Of a stretch of 64,000 nucleotides of DNA, positions 21,408 to 34,539 are shown in pieces; positions within the stretch are counted from its first letter, which is position 1, and each line of letters starts with the position of its first letter. The stretch spans positions 43,780,086 through 43,844,085 of the forward strand of contig OX328125.1 in the NCBI GenBank assembly GCA_946811695.1. Direction: 5' to 3'. Made by a program: the position numbers and the translations under genes. Origin of the DNA: Gonocerus acuteangulatus. Its lineage: Eukaryota > Arthropoda > Insecta > Hemiptera > Coreidae. The notes beneath the pieces were generated by a model. It ran no database searches. It worked only from the letters and a program-made list of their open reading frames with translations, and was not told the DNA's origin.

Positions 21408-21831
21408 CTACACAGAGACTATCCGAAGGGCTTGTCCTAAATGCACCCTCATTCTCAAAGCAGTGTGGTGAATGGAGTTAAGAAGTTTGAGTGTACTGGG
21501 ACTGGCGGACGAATAAGCAATACAACCATAATCCAGTAAAGACCTGGTGTAGGAACGATAAAAAGTAAGCATTAAACGTCTGTCAGCTCCCCACTTAGTG
21601 TTACTTAGAATTCTCAAAAAATTCAAACTTTTTTTGCATTTTTTAAGGAGTTCCTTTAGGTGGGGTACCCATGTTAACTTCTTGTCAAATTTTAGGCCTA
21701 GAAAAGTGAGGAAATCTGAGGGTTTGATGGCTGTGTTATTTAAAGTAATGTTTGCAGTTTGATTTCCCCTCTTTTTCGAAAAAATCACATAGTTTGATTT
21801 TTCAGGAGAAAATTTAAAACCTGTAACCAGA
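21408..21831 (-). pseudogene. LINE reverse transcriptase C-terminal fragment
   Basis: It encodes the RT palm/thumb end: VIFSKKRG, FLGLKFDKKLTWVPHLKEL, and LTFYRSYTRSLLDYGCIAYS. The YADD catalytic block is missing because the copy is 5' truncated. It ends out of frame with the RNase H part; the break lies near 21440-21450. Confidence 0.85.
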
Positions 21832-21832
21832 C

Positions 21833-23898
21833 ACCATTTATTAACCAGAAATTATTTATTATACATATTTAAATAACTTCAATATACCAGCCTGTGCGTT
21901 CTCTCAACCACACTTGTCTCCACTGTGATGAATTCCAGACGTGCCAACGAGAAATTTCGACGTTTCATAACCTATAGATCATGAAAATAAACGATCATTC
22001 AAATTTATATTATATTTTTTTTTTTTCGATGCATCGATTGCTGTCAATAGTTCTCATAGTGATGATATACTACGACAGTAATATAGAATCCACAGTAAAA
22101 TATGGAAAAAACAAATAACTAAACAGAATAAATAAAGTTAAAGATAAAAAAAAAATTAAAAATAAAACACAAAAATAAACATTGAATAAACTAACTAATA
22201 TTCATTTACTTTTGAAATAAAAAAGTTGCGGATGTTCTCATATTTTGTCATATATGTTTATACTTCTTAAGTGTTTAATAATATTGTCGTTATAGTGGCT
22301 GCTGTCAATAAGTAGGTCAGTAATGTCCCAAGGTATGTCCAATTTATATGTCTTTTAATTTTAGTTATTCACTTATACATGACAACATTTTGGAAGGTTT
22401 TTCTAGAGGTTTCTAACACTCACGGCCACTGGCCTCCCTATAATTGAATATTACATATTAATTTGTTTGCGCCATACCGTCTATGAATGTGGTAAGATTT
22501 AAATTAAATTGAAAAAAACAACACTTTGTCTAAAACGGAAAGTCCCATTCAATAATGAGCAAAATGTGCCAACTGGGAAAATACATTTTATCACTAAATG
22601 TTCCTCAAAAAATTGTATCTCTGACGTTTTTGCATTAATAGAATTATTATAGATGTACTGAAGCGGATGTGGCCTAGAGACAATTTGCTTTAACATCTGA
22701 AGTGCACAAAATGTGATATATGTTCTTTTAAAAAATGTTTACAGTTGTCTCAATGTATTATTCTTGTGGGTTATGTAATTGTTCATACTCCCACATCATG
22801 CCTCACAAAGTCATTGTAACAGAACCAGCAATATTACTGGAAATATGTAAAACACATATTGTTGTAATTATCAACAAAAGAAAAAAACGAAAATATATTA
22901 TAGATGTGAGAAACAAATGAACTAACTTTAAATATTTCATTGTATTTTAATATCTTTAACTGTAATTTTAATATCTTCAACTTCTTTTTAAGAGCAGTGG
23001 ATAATAGATAGAGAAGTAGACTATTAAATTTCGTTACAATTACAGAAATATTAACATTACCGACATATTGAGAAATCATTCCTGTCTAAAAAGAGACAAC
23101 CGTAACAAAAATTACGGGTGGTTAAAAGCTATAACTTTTCAAATAAATGGACCAAAAATCAATATAATATCATAATTTTCCTTACTCCTTTTGCCTCTCT
23201 TAATAAAGCGATTTCGTCTGTATTAGGTATACCACCATCATATTACTATTTTTGTGCACTAAGCAAAGCTTTTTATTGTAGTATATCAATAATTACGGGC
23301 AATGGAGTCACATTAAAAAACTGTTCCAGAATAAACACCCCTCCTTTTAAGTGATCTTGATTTCCTACGACAACACCCAATACTATCCGCAAAAAATATT
23401 ATACTAATGTACAATAGAAAACTAATGAACACCTAATTGTGTTAATATCAAAATTTATAAGTCGTTCCTGCTGTCATTTGCCCAGTAGAGAAGTTTCACT
23501 TTCAGATTTAGAAGATTTAGAGCGTTGTTTTTTCAGAGCACGACCTCCTGGCCTCGTTTACTTGCGATACTCCATTAGGAGATGTTTCATTGTCAGGATG
23601 CATTAACTTATCCTTCCAGTGGCCCTTTCCAAAGCCAAGAGGGCTTAATTACACCAAATCCAATTTGTTTAATTGCATTACAAAATTTTTGAATAATTTT
23701 AGAGACGAATAAAAAATGTGTTCCCTTTCTCCACATCGCCTGACAGACCCCAGTTACTTGATTCATTAATTCTTCAATTTTCTACATAACAATACTGAAT
23801 TTACTCTACTTATTCACTACTGAGTTTCCTCTTATTCCTGCTTCTCTTGGCAATTTCCACCTCATGATTTAGAGCCGTTTATACAATATATACATATA

Positions 23899-23979
<81 letters not shown>

Positions 23980-24375
23980 CACTTTTGGTTATTTCTTTCT
24001 ATGGGAGGTGGTCGACAAATGAGTACACCTCATATTGACTACTTAATTTGATATATTTTCCTCGACATGTTTCGCCCTTTGTGTAACTCCTCTTCAGGAG
24101 CTTTCCTTATCAGGATGTCACCTTGTCATGTTCTCAAGTTTGAGTTACGCGTAATACAGTACTACGGTATGCTGCAAGCGTGACTACGCATCAACTTAAG
24201 TATGAATCGTGCTGCAAAGATTTAAGTAAAACCAGCGGGTCTATATTAAAATCTGAACCAGGAGAGTTTATTTTTCTAAAGTAAAAGTATTTTTTACAAA
24301 AAGGAAGAGATGATAAATGAATATTGTCTATCAAATATATTTTTCTATTTTTGTTAAAAGTGATTCTACCTATTA
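21833..24375. other. Intergenic AT-rich sequence with repeat debris
   Basis: Near 21940-21990 is a diverged copy of the dispersed phrase GACCTATAGATCA (also 27800). At 24070-24125 (-) is a CTGAAGAGGAG...GGGCGAAACATGTCG phrase like that at 55690 (+). Two (AT)n tracts span about 23886-23978. No host gene is seen. Confidence 0.45.
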
Positions 24376-25307
24376 AAAAAAGTCCGTCACGCAGGAGCTG
24401 CATAACTAAGCACTTTCCTCAGAATTTGGGTAGTGTAGATTGCTTTCCAGAACAATTTGCTTAAAACATCCTACATGGATAAAATAAAAACATGAATAGT
24501 TCTCTTTTAATTGTGTAATGAGTAACTGATCAATTATTAATTTGCTTCCAGAGTTATGTTTACAAATGGCACCTACTACACTACGTAATAAATACAAAAA
24601 ACCTCATATTTTCGTATTTTGATCTAACGCAGGAACCGGATACAGTCCCTCCTTAGGGTAGAAAACGCTCCTTGCGGCGGCTTTGTGAACCTACGTTTGT
24701 TGGGCTTTTCTATTGAAATATATTGCAAAGTAAATCCCCCTTTCCGATTGACCGATTCAGCTCATTTTTACAACACTTCTTTCTCATGAGTTACCCACGA
24801 CGTATACCGCGTTTCGTTACAATACAGCAGAAACTACGACCGGTATGAGTACATTAGTAATTTGGGTCCGGAGTAAACCCCCCTTCTAATGAACCGATTT
24901 ACTTTATTTATACAACACATATTTACCTATAGATTACCATTACGAATACCGAGTTTCGTCGAAATATACCAAAAATCACGGCTGGTAGTGGCGAATTGGT
25001 ATAGTGGGTCCGGAGTAAACCCCCCCCCCCCCTCCAAATGAACCGATTTAGTTCATTTTTACATAACACTTTTCTCTCTATATTACCACTACGAATACCA
25101 AGTTTCGTTGAAATATAACCAATATTACGGCTGGCATGGTCAAATTAGTGTTTTGGGTTCGGGGTAAACCCCCCTTCCGGTGGACCGATTTTGGTGGTTA
25201 ACGAACTCGTTCAATCGTTTGCTGATTGAATGCTATATACCAAGTTTCGTGACGAAAAAACAAAACCTCTGGCCGCTATCGTGTTAACAGACACATATAT
25301 ATGCATA

Positions 25308-25362
<55 letters not shown>

Positions 25363-25492
25363 TTTAACGGGGGTCATTTTCGGTGTCTACCAGGTAGGAT
25401 CGATAAAGATTTGAAGAAATTTTTCAAAAATTCCGTCATGAGTGCAACCTCAATAGCTACTTTCCTTCGGAGGAAAGTGCTAAAAACATTAT
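24376..25492. repeat. Long dispersed repeat A, copy 1
   Basis: It matches 48815-50067 over its whole length apart from a minisatellite difference. It starts TCCGTCACGCAGGAGCTGCA and ends GAGGAAAGTGCTAAAAA, with short inverted ends (AGCACTTTCCTC). The middle holds imperfect repeats of about 145 bp, each beginning GGGTCCGGAGTAAACCCCC and containing ACGAATACCGAGTTTCGT. (AT)n lies near the right end. It encodes nothing evident and is probably a non-autonomous element. Confidence 0.85.
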
Positions 25493-27506
25493 GTTATATT
25501 TCCTGCAAATTACTACGTTTTATGCTGTCGGCATATCGTTTGGTGCAATACTAGAACACCCGGGCGTGAAGGAGCCTGTAGTAGTGACCTGTTAGTTAGT
25601 CCCGCAACACCAATGTACCTTGCAGGTCAAATGCAATAAAGGTCTAGGCGCATAAAAAACAAAAACAAAATCTTGTATATTCGTAAAATATAAGTGTTGT
25701 TAAGTGAGAGCATTGAATTGGACACGTGCTGAAAATCAAAGCAATACAATATTGAAATAGGAATTAAACGCAAACTAGCAGAATGACACCTACGTCAAAA
25801 TCTAGAATTATAACTCGACAAGAAATAATTACATTCTGACAATTCTTCATATTCTCACACAATCCTTAAACAACTAATAATTGTCAACATCTAAGAAAAA
25901 AATTATCACTTCCTTCTCCTTTTCTTATTTTATTTTTGTTCTTATTATTATTTAACTAGCTACTGAACTTCTTACTTCTGAACCATGTAGCTAATAGTTT
26001 AACATTATCATTAAAACTTTATTATAACGAAAAACCTAGACTATAAGTGAGGTATCACGTTACTTGAGAACAAGCTAAACGCCTTATCAGTTAAGCATTT
26101 AAATGATAATAATAATTTTGTTAAAAAAGGTACATTTCTTTACGTTGTCTAGAGGTTATCCCTCTTTCCTATAAACGACAGAAATGATTCCATGCTTCTT
26201 TTTTTTTTTATAAATATCCGTTGGTGAGAACTTAAATGAAAACTTAAAGCAACCAAGGAAATACTGGAAATAACACTGATCTGCATAAAAATCGCCCCCT
26301 ATTCCTTTTTATTTATATTATGCTTTCTTAATTCAAAACTCCTCCATTAGAAAGTTCTTGAGTTATTCTTAACGATGTTAATGAGATTTGGTGTGTATAT
26401 ATTAGTTACAAATATAATGTGAAAATTATGAGTTAATTCTCAGCATATATGATATTAATGTGTCGTTTACGTTCAGGTCTATGGATAATTTTAAATTTGA
26501 CTAACTTTTAGTATTATTGCGTCCTTGCTTCAATGAAATTCCTCTTGAACTAGATTCCTCACTTCTTTGCTATTCATAAGCATAGAGATATAAATGTTCA
26601 TTGTTATTTTTTAATTTTAATTGAATGAAACGTTTTCTTATTAAATTATTAAAAAGGGTCAATCCTGGAAACACGACACCTCTCATGAAACGCACTTCAT
26701 TAGGCGAATAAAAAAGGTTAATTTTCTTCACAAATGGGAATTCCCTCAGAGACAGAAAGATTTCCCTATCAAAGCCACCTTTATCAAATCTCAATTAATC
26801 TGTTTCATGTAGGAATATTAAGGGCGCATTTGTTTTTCGCACAAAGTAAATTATCGGTCGACAATGGAGATACAAATTCTGGAATCGGATAAAAATTAAG
26901 TTGCACCAATTATATATTATTGTATACACATTTTTATAAACGAATATATTTTTTGAAGTTTTCATAAATATTTAAATATGTTGCAAACATAATTATTGGA
27001 CTAAATTTATCTTTACAATTTGAAAAAAAATGTTCAAAATTATTTTTACTTATTTTTTTTTTTTTTTTTTTTTTTACCAAAATATTTGATATAAGTGCAA
27101 ACTTTACTACAGACAAATAAGGAAATCACTTTAACTCTAATGCTCAATTTCCGGCGGATTATTCACATTGACATGAACCTCTAACTTTATTATTTCTATT
27201 CAATAGGCTATCAAATAAATCGTGCAAGATCAATTAGTATTCATAACCTAATTTATTTAAAAATTAATTTTTTTCATGATATTTTTTCCGATATTTTATT
27301 AGTTAATCGGCTATTTGGAGCGGAGACGAATCAAACCATCCTGGCATAATTAAAATCGACCCGGGCGTTCTTGAATTATAAATGCAGTAACTATACTGAC
27401 TTCGTTATGTATATGTAAAACATATTCTAAGTAGGAAAAATTCGTACAAGTAATAACAGATTCAATAACATAAAGCATGTTCGAAATAGACAATACATCC
27501 AACAAT
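25493..27506. other. Intergenic AT-rich sequence, nothing recognised
   Basis: AT-rich with a poly(T) run near 27053-27076. No gene or repeat could be supported. Confidence 0.4.
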
Positions 27507-27516
27507 ACGTATAGTT

Positions 27517-27648
27517 GGGGTCTCCCGTGGTCTAATGGCGCCTTGGATTCCCAACCTCCGGCAGGAATTTTATCATCCCACGGCTCGCTGGTAAAATTCC
27601 TCGCTGCACCCTGGATGTCGGCGCTAATGACCTAGATGTAGATGCGCC

Positions 27649-27685
<37 letters not shown>
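27517..27685 (+). mobile_element. tRNA-derived SINE, slightly shortened head
   Basis: GGGGTCTCCCGTGGTCTAAT (box A region) leads into the common SINE body and a poly(A) of about 38 nt. The perfect 10-bp duplication ACGTATAGTT lies at 27507-27516 and 27686-27695. Relative to the 42954 copy the box B segment is missing, so this copy would lack a complete Pol III promoter. Confidence 0.92.
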
Positions 27686-27687
<2 letters not shown>

Positions 27688-27699
27688 GTATAGTTATAT

Positions 27700-27834
27700 T
27701 TTAGCGCGGTTACTCCCTATCTTCATAGGGAGAACCCGCTTGTGAGGCTGACCTCACAACACTATCCGGAAGTGCCGACTAGAAACTTCACGTTTCAGGA
27801 CCTATAGATCACGAACATATGGGTGGTCCAAATT

Positions 27835-27895
<61 letters not shown>

Positions 27896-28500
27896 TTGTC
27901 TGTTAACGCTCTAGCAAGCTCAAAAATGGCCCGATTTTGATCAAATTTGGTACAAAAATCTGTTTTCTAATTTGAAAGGTCAAGTTCGTTAACCAGCAGA
28001 ATCCGCCCACGGGAAGGTAGTGTTTAGGGCGAAATTCGCGCAAAAAAAATCGTAACGCTTAGATTTTTGAGTTTATATGCTTGCAGGTACTTGTTTTAAA
28101 CGTTCCTTAACATAAGAAAACGAATGAAACCATTTTTAAGGCGATATCTGTAACCGTTTCTGAGAAAAGTGGAATCAATGTTTTTGAAAGTCATTTTATT
28201 TTCTGAGTAATTAGAATCGCGGGATTCAATTGAAATATTTTCTACATCTTGGAAATTAATCCCAACTAAGATGTTTAAATTTTGGTTATATTTGGAGTTA
28301 AGATTAATAAGTTAAAAAATTATTTTTTTAATAGACATGAAAAGTTTTCGGATCTTCATACATTTTTCGTAAATATCTCGATAACGGTTGGGAAATCGTG
28401 GTAAGTGGATAGTGACCATTCCAATGCTTACTAAATTCTCTACAAAAAAGGTTCTGAAGCAATATTCGATAGGGCATCGTCAATCAGATATATAAGCGCT
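27700..28500 (+). repeat. Dispersed repeats C and B with (AT)n between
   Basis: 27715-27836 is repeat C (ACCCGCTTGTGAGG...ATCCGGAAGTGCCG...GACCTATAGATCACGAACAT). (AT)n occupies about 27838-27893. 27895-28480 is repeat B, marked by TTCGTTAACCAGCAGAATCC and AACGGTTGGGAAATCGTGGT. Diverged B copies lie at 33770-34400, 46040-46720 and 48430-48640 (+) and 30600-31080 (-). Whether B and C form one element is not known. Confidence 0.65.
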
Positions 28501-29397
28501 TAAAACTTAAAAAGCGTTTGTTTTGTAAGGGGTTTTCTCTTTGTTTATCTCACTTCTTAATTGGTTGTTTCTTGTTTTAAATTGCATTTATCAGTAAAAT
28601 TAGTATTGTAGTAAAATAAGCTAAGAAACGGTGAAAGGTATTGGTAATAAGTTTGGAGTGGCTATGGTAATCATGATGGCAGTGGCTAATCATGATGACG
28701 TAGTTTGTTTTGAATTCTCCTATCTATATAACCTATATTTTATAAAAAGATTTAACCCACGACAGAATGGAATTTTATTCGCCATGAAGCACATATTTAC
28801 AGTTGATTATAACAGTAAAACGAATTTGCTTGTAAAACAAGATACTTAAAATGACAACGAATGTTTGGTTGTTTAGAATAGAGCCTTCTCAGCAGTAGTC
28901 AAAGAGTAAGTACGTTTTCAGTACATAATTGTATTGACTTATACAGATTAAGAATTATCCGCTTCTGTGTAAGTTGGCTACTGCCAGTTTCCTGTGATTT
29001 GTGATGCTAATCTATTCCATTTCTTCGAGATGTACGTAACCGCGCTAAGATTATGCAGTTCCTGCGAGTCGGACTTTTTTTTTATATTTAACCACACTTT
29101 TTTTTTTTTTGTTTACTTGTTATTTAGGGATAACGTTCCAAAATATTTTTTTTTTTTTTTCATTTATTCATTCATTCAACAATAAGTTCGATTCAGCAAA
29201 CCAAACATAAAAACTCCAATAATGAAATAATCATAAAAAAACAATTTTTTTTTTCGTTCCTCAATTCTTAAGGCACACATAAATGTTCCTTGTTTTCTGT
29301 CATTCGACAATGAGGAATTGACTGAAAAAATGTCTGTCAAGTAATATGCGTTTTGTTCGTCTGTGTACTTATCTTGGTACGTGGCCTTTGACCATAA
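28501..29397. other. Intergenic, nothing recognised
   Basis: AT-rich with several poly(T) runs (29078-29160). The phrase CAGTTCCTGCGAGTCGGACTT at 29056-29076 recurs near 50548. No gene is seen. Confidence 0.4.
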
Positions 29398-29625
29398 TTG
29401 AAGGGCTCAGTGCCAAAGGTGACTAAAACTCAACTAGAAATAACTGAGAAAATTGGAGTTAATGTTAAAAAGAGTCTGAAAAAAATTAGTCTTGGTTACA
29501 GAAATGCTATTAACTGATCTAATTAAAATAATATTTGTCACCAACACTCTTCTTAGCTTTAACTCCAATTTTCTCAGTTATTTCTAAGTGTGGGTTAGTC
29601 ACCTTTGGCACTGAGTTCTTCAATT
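29398..29625. repeat. Inverted repeat with arms of about 66 bp
   Basis: The left arm (about 29398-29463) carries CTCAGTGCCAAAGGTGACTA and AATAACTGAGAAAATTGGAG. The right arm (about 29560-29625) is its near-complement. The centre is about 95 bp. A few mismatches are concentrated mid-arm. It is a foldback element or hairpin precursor; no target duplication was found. Confidence 0.8.
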
Positions 29626-32146
29626 TTGCTGTTTGTTTTTCAACATCTAGGTTAAAACTTGGCTGCTATATAAGACCAAGTGAACATCGGACATTTCAGG
29701 TTAGTCATTGTTTGTAAAGAGGGGGGGGACATGAATAATTACTCTCTACTTTCAATAACTTTTTTTTAAGTTATTATTTGTAAAAATTATATTTAATTAT
29801 ATATATATTTATTTACGCTGTAAACACTGCGTACTATCCTGCATTTAATATTAACATTCCATTATTTACAAAACGTTAAAAACATACACCTGCTACAGGA
29901 AATTGCAAAAAATAAATCCCGAAGTAAAGCCCTGCGGTCGACATCTCCATCAATTCGCTAGTAGCTGGCTCATAAATAATGAATATACTTTGACACGCCA
30001 ACCAAACGGGACCGCAGTTCAATTCCCTTAACCTCCTTCTAAAGCAAGATCACTTCTTTACAGAATAGAATTGGAAGTAGTAATACAATGTAGGATTGGA
30101 TTTAAATTAAATATAAGTGCTCACCAGAAAGCAATTTCCTCCCATGTATTATTTATTTTCCTCTGAAAAGACCATAGCTAACAAATGAATTCCTATCAGG
30201 CTTGGAATTTTATGATACAAAACTGTTTTAGGTAATAGTTAGCACACAATATGTTCGTATTAATAAAATAAAAATTTAAAAATATTTATTTCCAATAGTG
30301 CAACTAAATTTGAATCATATTTCTTATTTATTTAACTTACAGTTTTTAAACTGATCCTAAGCAATTGCAAATACATCTTAACTTACTTGAGACGAGTACT
30401 ACTTTTTTATTTATTGGTAATACTCCACATCTAAAATTATTTTTTAATAAGATAATAAATTGTGTTTTGAGATGTGAAGTCGGTATCCATAGACAAGAGA
30501 AATAAGAATTTTTTTTTTTTTATTTATTTATTTTTTTTTTTTTTTTTATGGCGCATCGACGTCTAGGCCATTAGTGCCAATAAGAAAATATACGAAAATC
30601 CTAAAACTGTAAATACATTTTTTCCTAAACTTTCATAACACCAAACTTTGAATTTCTTTGTTTTGAATGAATGTTTAACATATAAAAACGTTTTAAATGA
30701 AACGAATGGTCACCTTCCACTTCCCATGATTTCCTAAACGTTTTCGAGATATTGTAGGAAACATACGAAAATCCCAAAACGTTTCATGTCCGCTAATAAA
30801 ATATTTTTTCTAATATTTCCTTAACTCAAAACGAAAAAAAAATTGAAATATCTTAGTTTTTATGAATATCAAATACATAGAATTTTTTTCTAAATACCCG
30901 AACTAAAAATTATACTATTTTTATTCAGTTTTCTCGAAAATGGTTACTGATATTGCCTTAAAAATGGTTTCCTTCTTTTTCATACTTTGGAAATCTTACA
31001 AAAAGTGTAACTGGAAGCCTATAAACGTAAAATCTATGATTTTTTAAACGCGAATTTCCCTGAAATAGTGTTCAGATTTTAAAATGAAATAAATAAGTAT
31101 AAAATAAATGAATAAATAAGATTTAAATACTAAATACATTAAATAGATGTATATAAGAACATTTTAATCAAAATTAAGGTAAAACCTTTTCTAGGAAGGT
31201 CTATAGTTGCTGTAAAAAAAACGTAAAATGGATTACTTATGGTTATGTAGCCTTTTGGTTCAGGTTTTATGAGATTTTTATATTTTATTACTTTTATTTA
31301 AATTATAAAGCCCATTTATACATGACAACGACTTTTGAGACTGGTTTTCTACAGGTTAACACCCTTTTACAAGCAGGATAAGACTGATGCTTTTTCTCTT
31401 TCCGAACCCACGACCTTAGGATAACACACTGCCTTACATACTTATATATATATACTTTACATGAATTTACATTAAATGACAGAATTATTTTGTTATAAAA
31501 CTGGCAACACAGGCATACCTGCGTCAGACTCAATTTAATATTTTTTAATTTAGCAAGAGTTTCATAGTATTTAAAATATATATCCTATTTTATTTATATT
31601 GCTTTTCTCAGTAGAAGGAATAAAGAAAAAGGCGAACAATCCTTATTCCTTTATATTGCAATTCTACACATTTCCCAAGGGGCATTCACCCCCTCTTCTA
31701 AGTAAAGGATATCTCGGAGTCAACTTTTCTCAATCCAATATTAATTAATATTTATTGTTTATTTCTGAATTGAAATATTTTTTGAAATTCTAATATTACA
31801 TCTTCCAAATAATTGTGACAAAATTCATTAATTTTTTCCATTTCCTACTTAAATGAGATTGCTTTGGCGATTTATAGTCTAAATAAGTTATATTAGTAAG
31901 TTTTACAAAGGGTTTTTCTTATGTGCAAATTAATTCAATCCTAAATATAGACTAGAATAAATGAAAATTTAACTGCTAAACTATTTGATGAGTAATCTAC
32001 TGATCAACTACTGATTTCAATCGCTTCCCTACCAACATTTTGTATTTAACCTAAACAACTGAATATGCCCGTGTCTATGCATATTCATATTTGTAGATTT
32101 ATCTTAATATTTCACATTTCAAGTATTCAAAATTGTAGACAAAATA
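29626..32146. other. Intergenic; SINE fragment and repeat B copy
   Basis: 30524-30590 (-) is a SINE 3' fragment (poly(T), then GGCGCATCGACGTCTAGGCC). 30600-31080 (-) is a diverged copy of repeat B. No protein gene is supported. Confidence 0.5.
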
Positions 32147-32154
32147 ATGAATAG

Positions 32155-32910
32155 GGTACTTACGAATTAGCTTCGCCTCAGGCTAGAGAAGTGGGTCTCG
32201 TTCAGTGATCTGCATCATCAGCGCATCCAATATGGCGACGAAAGGACCATTTATTAATATTATCAACGAGTTTCGATATAACCATGAGGAAACGCATAGC
32301 ACTTATGTTAATGGCATAATTGCTATGCGTTTCCGCTCGCTCAAGGTTATATCGAAACTCTAGTCAATCCAACTCGTTGATAATATAGATCACTGGGTAA
32401 TACAGATCAATGAGGTTCAACTGTCATGAAATTATGACAAAGCACCAGGGGCTTAACATCTGTTTGGCAGTAGTTGTAACTTAAGCATTTGACACATAAC
32501 AATAAGATTCAGTTTAACTTAAACATGAAATATTTGTACATTTTGTAACAAACCTCTGAATTTCACCGAAAACCCAGTGATCTATATTATAGACGTTGTG
32601 CCAATATGGCCACGGAGAGACCACTTATGATTATTATCAACAAGTTGGATTGAGTAGAGTTTCGATATAACCTTGAGCGAGCATAGCGAGCGGAAACGCA
32701 TAGCAATTATGCCATTAACATAAGTGTTACGCGTTTCCTCAAGGTAATATCGAAACTCTAGTCAACCCAACTAGTAGATAATAATAATAAATGGTCTTTC
32801 CGTGGCCATATTAGCAAAACTTCAATTGGCTTCTGCACATGCGCTGACGATCCAGATCACTAAACGAGACCCACTTCTCTGACCTGAGGTGCAGCTAATT
32901 CGTAAGTACC
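32155..32910. mobile_element. 756-bp foldback transposon with 8-bp target duplication
   Basis: Terminal inverted repeats of about 75 bp begin GGTACTTACGAATTAGCT. The perfect 8-bp duplication ATGAATAG flanks it (32147-32154, 32911-32918), a hAT-type length. Each half contains a second palindrome around AAACGCATAGCA...TGCTATGCGTTT (32291-32335 and its counterpart at 32693-32737), so the element folds at two scales. There is no coding capacity. The GAGCGGAAACGCATAGCA core recurs in the element at 58560. Confidence 0.88.
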
Positions 32911-32918
32911 ATGAATAG

Positions 32919-34539
32919 TATTAAAAAAATAATAATCATATATGAAGAAGATAAATCTAATTTTAGAAAACGTATTAATACAAAACTATATGTAAATAAA
33001 GAGAAAACTGACAAATGATAAAACAGCGACAAAAAATAACGGCTACAATCGCGCAAAGGTACTGAAAGGAGAGTGGATAAGTGTAATTGTTGTCCTCGCC
33101 AGCCTGTTTGTTTATGCCTTGTTACAATTTCGTTGCACTGTCTCTGCTTTGTAGAGAATAACCAATATGGAGTTAAAACCATCTTTTCTCTCCGGTTAAC
33201 TTTTATTCATCTGATGTATGTTTCATTTGTCAGATTTTATAATATATTGTCGTCTATAATGTTTTCCCAAATTGACTGCCACTGATTTTTTCTTTGTTTT
33301 GTGCAATATGTCGTTAGATCTTTATATGTTGGCGATTTCTTTCCAAATTCAGATGTGTATTTGCTAACTAGGCTTGTCTGCTAAAGTATGTCCTTTGAAC
33401 CATCATCCAAGTGTTTAAATTTCAAAAAAAAAAAAACATTTAAAATTTTGGTAGAAAAAAATAGTACGTCACATAAAACATACATTATACAAGGGTTTTA
33501 ATGCGCGAAATGAGTCTGTTAACACAATTATTTTTTGAGTGGTGTATGCTTCTTACAAACAACGTTGCCTACAACTCATCCTCTTGGTAGGGTTTCACTG
33601 TGATGGAGACAGTAGTCTTTGAAATGAGAGAAATAATGTGATGTAATACTATAGCTAGTGTACTTGGCCAGGTGGCAGGATGGGATGGGAGTATTCGGAG
33701 GAGGTTAAGGAAGTATTTGTAGTCCTTAAGAAATAGGGAGCTTGAGTCTTAATGCACGCGTGGAAATTGTATGGAGAAAGAAATTGCACTCCTCATCAGG
33801 ATCAAAAATGGTCCCTTTTTGATGAAATTTGGGACAAAAATACTTTGTTAAATTTTTAAGGTGGAATTCGTTAACCAGCAGAATCCGTCTACCGGAAAAC
33901 AGTTTTATGGGCTAAAGTTGCGCGAGAAAAATCGTTGCGCTGAAGGCTTCTTGTTTTTATGCTTCCAGGTGCTCTTTTTATTGGTTCTGTAGGGAAACGA
34001 ATGAAACCATATTCAATGTGCTATCTTTAACAGACAGTATTCAACAAATAAATATGTTTATTGAAACATATCGCACTAGTATTTCTAAAGTGACACAACT
34101 CAAAAATCAGTGTTTTTCAGTTGTTACAATGAAAGACATGGTAAATATCTCTTTATCAACCATCTAAAATGTATGTATATAGCTTCAGAGCTTGTACACC
34201 AGAGGGCAGTTGTGGCACCCTTCCTGCCTTAATGCTATTCCTTCTACATGGGCAAGAGTGGCACATTTTCAGTAGAGTTTTATTTTGAGTTGCGTCACTA
34301 TATAAATACTACTCTTAAATATCTCTAAAACGGTTGGGAAATCGTGGTGCATTGATAACTCTATTCAAATTAACTGCTATGTTTTATCGTTTATAAAGAC
34401 ATTCAAGACATAATCTTAGAACTTCAATCTCCTCGACATAGCAAATAACACAGATAAACACCTCACAATATGTCCATTTATGGAGAGAGGGAACGTGTTA
34501 ACTTCACTTATGAATGAAGTGAGTAGGACGATAGTGAAA
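32919..34539. other. Intergenic with a repeat B copy
   Basis: 33770-34400 (+) is a diverged copy of repeat B (GGAATTCGTTAACCAGCAGAATCC; AACGGTTGGGAAATCGTGGT). The rest has no recognisable gene. Confidence 0.5.

Larger units (their letters stand above)
19715..21832 (-). mobile_element. 5'-truncated LINE with RNase H (I/R1/LOA-like)
   Basis: Minus-strand non-LTR retrotransposon. The 3' poly(A) shows as a T run at about 19717-19734. The 3' UTR (19735-20205) is rich in CA/TA repeats. The coding part reads RT C-terminus, then RNase H, then a CCHC knuckle. The 5' truncation lies inside RT at about 21830 (the last recognisable residues are GFKFSPEKSNYVIF). RNase H downstream of RT places it among the I, R1 and LOA-type clades. 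No clear target duplication was found. Confidence 0.85.

Noticed and set aside
28631..28849. 72-codon plus-strand frame
   Set aside because: No splice sites of quality and no family resemblance; probably chance.
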